A DNA stretch of 64,000 bases from Puccinia triticina. Taxonomy: Eukaryota; Basidiomycota; Pucciniomycetes; Pucciniales; Pucciniaceae. Location: the NCBI RefSeq assembly GCF_026914185.1, contig NC_070565.1, positions 5,208,001-5,272,000 on the forward strand, read 5' to 3'. Below are positions 58,206 through 64,000 of this stretch, in pieces (within the stretch, counting starts at the first letter, position 1; each line of letters opens with the position of its first letter). Under the pieces are notes generated by a model that saw nothing but the letters and a program-made list of their open reading frames with translations, ran no database searches and was not told the DNA's origin. The position numbers and the translations under genes were made by a program.

Positions 58206-61200
58206 TCACCTGATTGTACATTGTCCGACCGGTTTTGTCAGAAAATCAGCAGGATTGTCATTTGAGCAGATGTAGACGAGCTTGATGAGTTTCTTTTGAA
58301 TGTGTTCTCGGACAAAATGAAGGCAAACATTCATGTGCTTTGTTCGAAAACTATTCTGAGAGGTTTCACTATTCGCTAGATCGATTGCAGCCTTATTGTC
58401 AACAGCAATCTTGAATTTAACCGGTGTTGTAGAGAGATTGATTTCTTCAACCAGACTTGCAATCCACGCAACCTCTTGACTCAAGTCGGAAAGAGCCTTG
58501 TATTCGGCTTCAGCTGAAGAGATTGAGACTGTTTCTTGCTTGCTTGATTTCCAGGATATAAGATGATCGCCTGACATAGCGACATAAGCCGTACAAGACC
58601 AACGAGTTACGGGACAGTTTCCCCAATCTGCATCGACATAGGCTTTGAATTCAGAATCCACTTGCTTAGCAAAGGTAAGACCAAGATGCCGTGTTCCAGA
58701 CACATAGCGCCAAACTTGAATTGCCGCTTCATAGTGATTTATTCCTGGTTGTTCAAGGAATTGCAACAAAGCGCTCACTGCGTAAGAGATGTCCCGTCGC
58801 GTTAAGAGACTCAGATAGTTGAGCGAACCAACTAGAGAACAATAATTGACATCAAGTTTATTGAAAACGGCTTGATCCTCGATTGTGGCTTTGTCAAGCT
58901 GAACTCTAGGATTGAGCGGACAAGAAGCAGGATGACTGTCCTGAATATCATACTCGGCTAACTTTCTTTCGATGTACTGAACTTGATTTATCGTTATGGA
59001 ATTACCGTTTCTAGTTATCTTCATTCCCAAGAGAAATTCAGCATCGCCCAAGTATTTGATGTCAAATTCCTTTTCAATTTCCGCCTTGAAAATCAACGGA
59101 TCTTTGCTGATGATGACTAGATCGTCAACATGCGAGTATATCCATGTTAATGGTTTGTTACGACTTTCTTTTCGCCAGAATACACATGGATCGGAAAGGG
59201 AAATCTGAAAACCAATGGTGACTAGAAAAGTTGATAGATGTTTATACCAGACCAGCGGAGCCTGTCGTAAACCGTATACCGCTTTGTTTAAATCGAAAAC
59301 AGTGTTTGGTGGTCCATCATATCCAGCTGGCGGAAGCAAAGTGACTTTGTCTTCTAATGGACATGTGAGAAATGCACTTTGAACATCCAGCTGATGTATC
59401 TTCATGTTGTTGTTTACTCCAAAAGAGAGCAAAATTCTCAGCAATGATGGACGTCCTGTAGGAGCGTACTTGGCAAAGAAGTCCATTCCATAAGTTTGGC
59501 GAAATCCTTGCGCGCAAATTCGCGCCTTGAATTCCGTGACTTTGTTGCTTGATCCTAGCTTTTTGCGAAAAGCCCAAGTTGCCGGAATTGGAGAATCATC
59601 TGATTTTCTCGATTGAACATTCCAAGCATTGAAGTGATCCATATTAGCCTATTCCTTTGCTTCAGCTAACTTCCAGCTTGCAGCCTCCTCGCTTTTCATT
59701 GCTTGGCCATGATTCTTTGGCGTGATGATCTTCGTCTTGAACACTAATAAAGCTTTTGCTGCTCGCCGAGAATAACTGATTATGTTTGATTTGTCAATAC
59801 TACTAGAGATTAATTTGCTAGAGTCGGCTTCGATTTGATTATCTTCATGAAATGAATCTTGCAAAGTAACTTCTTCCAGTTCTATTGGCAATTGATCTTC
59901 AGCAAACGGAAGAAAATTTTGTTGTCAAAAGATTGGAAGTTCATTCGATATTGAGAGATTATCCATACTTTTTTGCAGCGCAGAACTTGATGGAAAAACT
60001 TCTTCATCAAAATAGGCATGCTTTGTTGTGATTATCTTCTTATTGTCAAGACGCAAAACTTTGTAAGACAAATAGTCATTAGCGTATCCAATAAGAATGC
60101 CGTCCCAAGATAGCGAATCAAATTTTCGTTCGTGATTAACTTCTGGTTTAAGTGCCCACACCTTGCATCCAAACGGTCAAAAAAATTCATAGTTCAGCTT
60201 CTTTTTGAACAGAAGCTCTAAAGGAGAGGTACGACTTCGAGATAATGATGGAAGACAGTTGGTTATTGCAGCGGCAGTTTTGACTGCTTCCGCCCACCAT
60301 TCCGGAGCAAGATTTGACTGCAAGAGCATGCATCTTGCCATGTTCAGGATGGTTCGATTAGCTCTTTCAGCTATACCATTATGTTGAGGTGTATAGGGTG
60401 GCGAGACGTTGTGTTGAACTCCATGCGACTGGAGAAGATCCGAGAGAGTCGTGTTACAGAATTCACCTCCTCCATCCGTAATTAGCTTTTTCATTTGATG
60501 ACCTGTTTGATTTTCAAAAAATACTTTATATTTCTCGATCGCAGTTGGAGTGTTGCTTTTCTCTTTTAAGATGGTGATATCAATGTAACCAGTGAACTGA
60601 TTGACTAGCGTCAAGAAATACCAACCACCTCCGTTTGTTCGGTCCAACTAAATCGCAGTGAACAATTTCAAGTGACATAGTCGTTTGATCGAAATGACTC
60701 TTGAAGCTTTTTCGATTTAGCTTGCCCTTCATGCAAGGATCACATGAATGATTTTTATCAAGACTTTCATTAGACGGTAGAATAGCTTTTAATTGATCTG
60801 AGCTTGCATGACCGAATTGATTATGCCATTTGTAGAAGTCAGACGGACATTTAACACTTGCAGTTAGCGACATTGACTGATGATTTACTGAAGATATATT
60901 GCCTTGAACCTCAAACAGTCTGTTGGATAAATTTAGGTTGAAAGTTTGTCGTGATTATTTGAGAAAACTTCACAAGTATCATGACATCTTTTGATTAAGA
61001 TGTCATCATCAAGTAAACCGGAAAATGAAATAAGATTTTGAGAGAGATTTGGAACGTATAAGGCGTCCTTAAGCGTTAGAACCTTGTCATCGCCAAATTT
61101 GACCATTGCAGTTCCTTTTTTAACGGCAATCAATTCCTCTCTAGATTTTCCATCGCCCATAATGATAAAGATATGAACCGGTTGATGTTCAAGAAAAAAA

Positions 61201-62198
61201 TCCAAAGAGTTGAACATATGGTGACTAGCACCTGAATCAAGTACGGCAGCGAGTTTGGTAGTAGTTGAATTGAGATTGACTGCAGTACTACAATAATGAA
61301 AAGATGGTACTTCTCTTGTTTGTTCATCTTCATGCAAAGCGCTGGTAGAAGGAACTGGAGCTGAAGAACTAGTTAACGTTGTACTAGTCGCAGATTGATC
61401 CTTGAAACAATCAGGAAGCTTGTCCTCGTGAACCATCCAACAGTTTTTCTCAAGATGATACGCCTCAGGATTGTGTTTTCCTACGCTGCAGGTAATGCGC
61501 TTTCTTGAATTTTTCTTCAAGATTTTATTAAGATTTCTTCCAGCATTAGTTACAAGAGCATCGGAAGAAGTCGTATCAATTTTTCTCTTGAGTGAATTGC
61601 GTGTTAATTCTGTGACTTCAAAAATTGCTTGATCACGAAGTTTAGCAAGAAGTCCAAAAGGATCGGAAGCTATTGTTGGATCATTGAGAATGTTTTCAAC
61701 TATTGACCGTTTGACACGGCTTACCCAACTAATTATACTACAACTAAATAGTATGTGAGTAGTATTGATTCCGAGTATTTTGAATTCTGTAAGACATTCA
61801 TGAACCTTGTTGAGATATTGCATGAGAGTAGTGTTGTAATAGATGCTATCCCAATCTTCCCATACTCGGCATAGAGAAAAGATCTATTGTGCTGCATATT
61901 TGTCTTTTAAAAGCGTCCAAACTTGATAGGGAGTAACATCCTCATCGTTCGCAAACGTAGCATTAAAAATGCTATTATTGATTGTAACAGAAAGATGAGA
62001 AAGTGCACAAGCATGCTTGATTTTTGTGACTTTGGCCAATGGAGGGGGCTGATACTCGACGCAAACTTCCCAAAGTTGACGGGCGTTGAGAAAGAATTTT
62101 AATTTGTTTCGCCATGGAGTATAATTATCGCCTTTGAGAACAGGAATATTGCTGAGACCTTTGTTGTCCATAGCATCCTTGCGATTAAAAACCTCCAT
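58206..62198 (-). pseudogene. Copia gag-pol polyprotein with stops and frameshifts
   Basis: Starts MEVFNRKDAMDNKGLSNIPV at 62198. Gag has the motif CSVGKHNPEAYHLEKNCW, protease AVLDSGASHHMF, and the integrase zinc region HNQFGHASSDQ...CDPCMKGK. The integrase core is LITDGGGEF and NGIAERANR, with catalytic acidic residues present. Reverse transcriptase has QLDVQSAFL and YSHVDDLVII; RNase H has YVDADWGN, SSAEAEYKAL and VDNKAAIDLA. Breaks: TAG at 61884-61886, a frameshift near 60940 and another near 60650, TGA at 60177-60179, TGA at 59925-59927 and TAG at 59649-59651. The reverse transcriptase-RNase H part (59642-58206) is one open stretch. Most stops are one C-to-T change from CGA or CAG. Confidence 0.93.
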
Positions 62199-62275
62199 TT
62201 TACGTGATCAATGATTAAATCTGCCTTCAAAGTTTTCAAGTCGAGATCGTAGTATAAGTCTTGAGACTGTAAATC

Positions 62276-63128
62276 TGTGAGAATATAGAAAACTGAAGTG
62301 TATTTCTTAAATAAGTATAAATAACTTAAAAGAGAAATACATGAAGTTGTTTTAACAATTCTGTTTTAAAGTTAATAGTATGTTTACCTGAAGGCAGAAA
62401 GAATCTGCTAATCGATAACACGTAATAGTTTTTGACCTTAGATAAACTGATGACTACAATTGTATTGGTATTGACCAGCGATGTCTGTCAAAAGAAAAGG
62501 TTTATCTTAGTTAGTTTTTATTGTTTGTTTCTTATATTGCAAAGACAAAGTGAAAAGTCTTTTACTCGATGATCAATAGTCAGTTCGACAATATCCGAGT
62601 AAAAGCTTCTTCAGCTTTGTTTTGATTTTGATTGATTGTTATCAATCAATGAGCTTATTCGAGCGGCTAGACTCAAACTGGTTTGTTTCCAAGAGGAAGA
62701 AGTTAATAAGAACTTCTTCTCTTTAGTTTTTAGTTTAGGTTTGATTTAGTAACAAATGACTTACGAAGAAATCGTAGTGCGTTTGCTTAAGCTGTTTGGT
62801 GTCTGGGTTGCGATTTCGGAGTTCGTACTGAAAGAGAAGTTGAACTTGTTAGTTCATCTCAATCAGCCGAGTATTGAAATCTTGTTTGTCTATTACTCAC
62901 GAGGAGTATAGCGATCTGAGATTGCTAAGGTTTTTTGTAATTGAGAGTGTTCCGTCACTATTCGGCACAACAGCGCAAAGCTTCTTGTGGTGAAGTTCAT
63001 GCGGAAGACCTGTCACGAGTTTGATCATAAGAATAAATGAATATTCAATATGAAGGTTTTTAGTAAGTGTACTCGAGGTACTACTCACAATTGTTACTCC
63101 TCTTAAGAGGGATGACTGGATTCCAACA
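62276..63128 (-). repeat. 5' LTR of the copia element
   Basis: 853 bp, the same ends as the other LTR. It keeps the CpG at the two sites where the 3' LTR has TG or CA. Confidence 0.95.
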
Positions 63129-63133
63129 ATCTT

Positions 63134-64000
63134 GATTTCATGTTTAGATTGCTAGATGACCGTTGTGGTAGACGGAAAAGTGAAAGATCAAACGTTTTTT
63201 CTCATACATATATTTAATCGTAATACGCCTCAAGATACCATGAAACAGACCTCAGAAATGGATTCTACGGCCAATTTTACCCCTAGTCACCACTGGAAGC
63301 ATCACCTGAACCCCACTGGATTGGAACCTACACTTCTTTGGACACTGGACACCCACCACCCGTTCAACATACCCAGTCACCAGCCTGTCATAAGCCTCAA
63401 GTCAAGGATCACAGCATTATGCTTATACACATCACAGGATACAAACATAAATCTCCCCATCAGACTACAGTCATTACATATTATCAAGTACTCTTCTATT
63501 TCCATATTATGATGTCATCACGCACTGACTCTGCAGCCTCAGACTTCATTTATGCACCCCCTGCATCCACCTGTCAACTCATGCAGTCTACTGTCACTTT
63601 ACGCAGCCTTCATGCGGCCCTACTGCATTCTTCTGACATCATTTATGTACCCTTGACATATTAGCACTCTTCACGTAAGCTAAACATCAGCAAGATTGAA
63701 ATAAAGTTTATCCCATTGTGCCAGTCAATTTGGCTGGGAAAGTATGCTGATGTATATCTCTCACATGGTCATAGATTTCTTACGTGAACAGTGCTATTAT
63801 GACATCATTTGTATCTACTCCCACCAGCTAAAATCCCTCACACTGTTGTCTAGATTAGTTGAAACCCTAACCCACAAGCCCTCTGGGGCTCCACTTTTGT
63901 CTATATAAGGAGCTCTCTCCTCCCCAGTTGTCAGCTCCTCAGCTCAGTACTCCCCAGTTATTTACATACCACCTTCACACTTACCATCACATCTATACCT
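63134..64000 (+). mobile_element. Partial LTR-like sequence at the window end
   Basis: 63500-63970 repeats ATGCAGTCTA/GCAGCCTTCATGCGG-type words and then shows a promoter-like CTATATAAGGAGCTCTCTCC followed by a CCAGTTGTCAGC stretch. The order matches the solo LTR at 23660-24759 (CTATTTAAGGAGGCTCTCC...CCAGTTGTAAT). The element continues beyond the window, so borders are unknown. Confidence 0.5.

Larger units (their letters stand above)
57281..63128 (-). mobile_element. Ty1/copia LTR retrotransposon, complete in structure, coding regions broken
   Basis: 5848 bp between perfect 5-bp duplications ATCTT (57276-57280 and 63129-63133). The two LTRs are 853 bp each. They differ, by my base-by-base reading, at only two positions, both CpG/TpG or CpG/CpA. 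The coding strand is minus: gag, protease, integrase, reverse transcriptase and RNase H, in copia order. No obvious initiator-tRNA primer site follows the 5' LTR. Confidence 0.95.

Overview
This window looks like nuclear DNA of a rust fungus (Pucciniales, most likely Puccinia or a close relative). The evidence is intron-rich genes with short (about 50-100 bp) GT-AG introns, basidiomycete-type proteins, a small secreted cysteine-rich protein of effector type, and a large excess of transposable elements over genes. The species assignment is inferred from style and content; no marker gene fixes it.

Host genes form small islands. A partial EXO70 exocyst gene is at 1-490 (-), a Derlin gene (5 exons) at 4742-5917 (-), and a heme catalase (8 exons, 510 aa) at 7403-9514 (-). 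A TMEM205-like membrane protein (2 exons) is at 18588-19246 (+), and an unrecognised multi-exon gene is at 27279-30020 (-). A bZIP transcription factor (3 exons, 571 aa) is at 32441-34283 (-), a secreted Cys-rich candidate effector at 40603-40914 (+), and a class I DAHP synthase (7 exons, 376 aa; shikimate pathway entry) at 41681-43383 (-). Two tRNA-like genes with shared flanks are at 19709-19794 and 31276-31362 (-). I rebuilt the Derlin, catalase, DAHP synthase and bZIP genes exon by exon, and reading phase closes at every junction.

The rest is mostly mobile DNA. It includes a Helitron remnant, a 4.3-kb CACTA-type element carrying a decayed aspartyl-tRNA synthetase gene, a MULE/FAR1-type transposase split by a solo LTR, a dead Tc1/mariner copy and several MITE families with clear target-site duplications. 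A 1.57-kb LTR element encodes only Gag. A 5.85-kb Ty1/copia element has 853-bp LTRs that differ at 2 positions but broken coding regions.

The most unusual structure is a set of hairpin minisatellites with the core TGATGGCC...GGCCATCA. In two places (35089-36228 and 50262-51454) they build a giant inverted repeat of about 1.2 kb whose arms are themselves strings of short hairpins. Related hairpin arrays also sit inside at least three otherwise unrelated TIR elements: a hAT-like one with an 8-bp duplication at 36807-38087, a TA-flanked one at 47806-49145, and one at 55307-56007. These look like a family of nested-palindrome mobile or amplifying units and are the best candidate here for something undescribed.

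Premature stops in the element and pseudogene ORFs are mostly explained by C-to-T changes (CAG/CAA/CGA to stop), and both LTR differences in the copia element are CpG transitions. This suggests methylation-linked or RIP-like decay.
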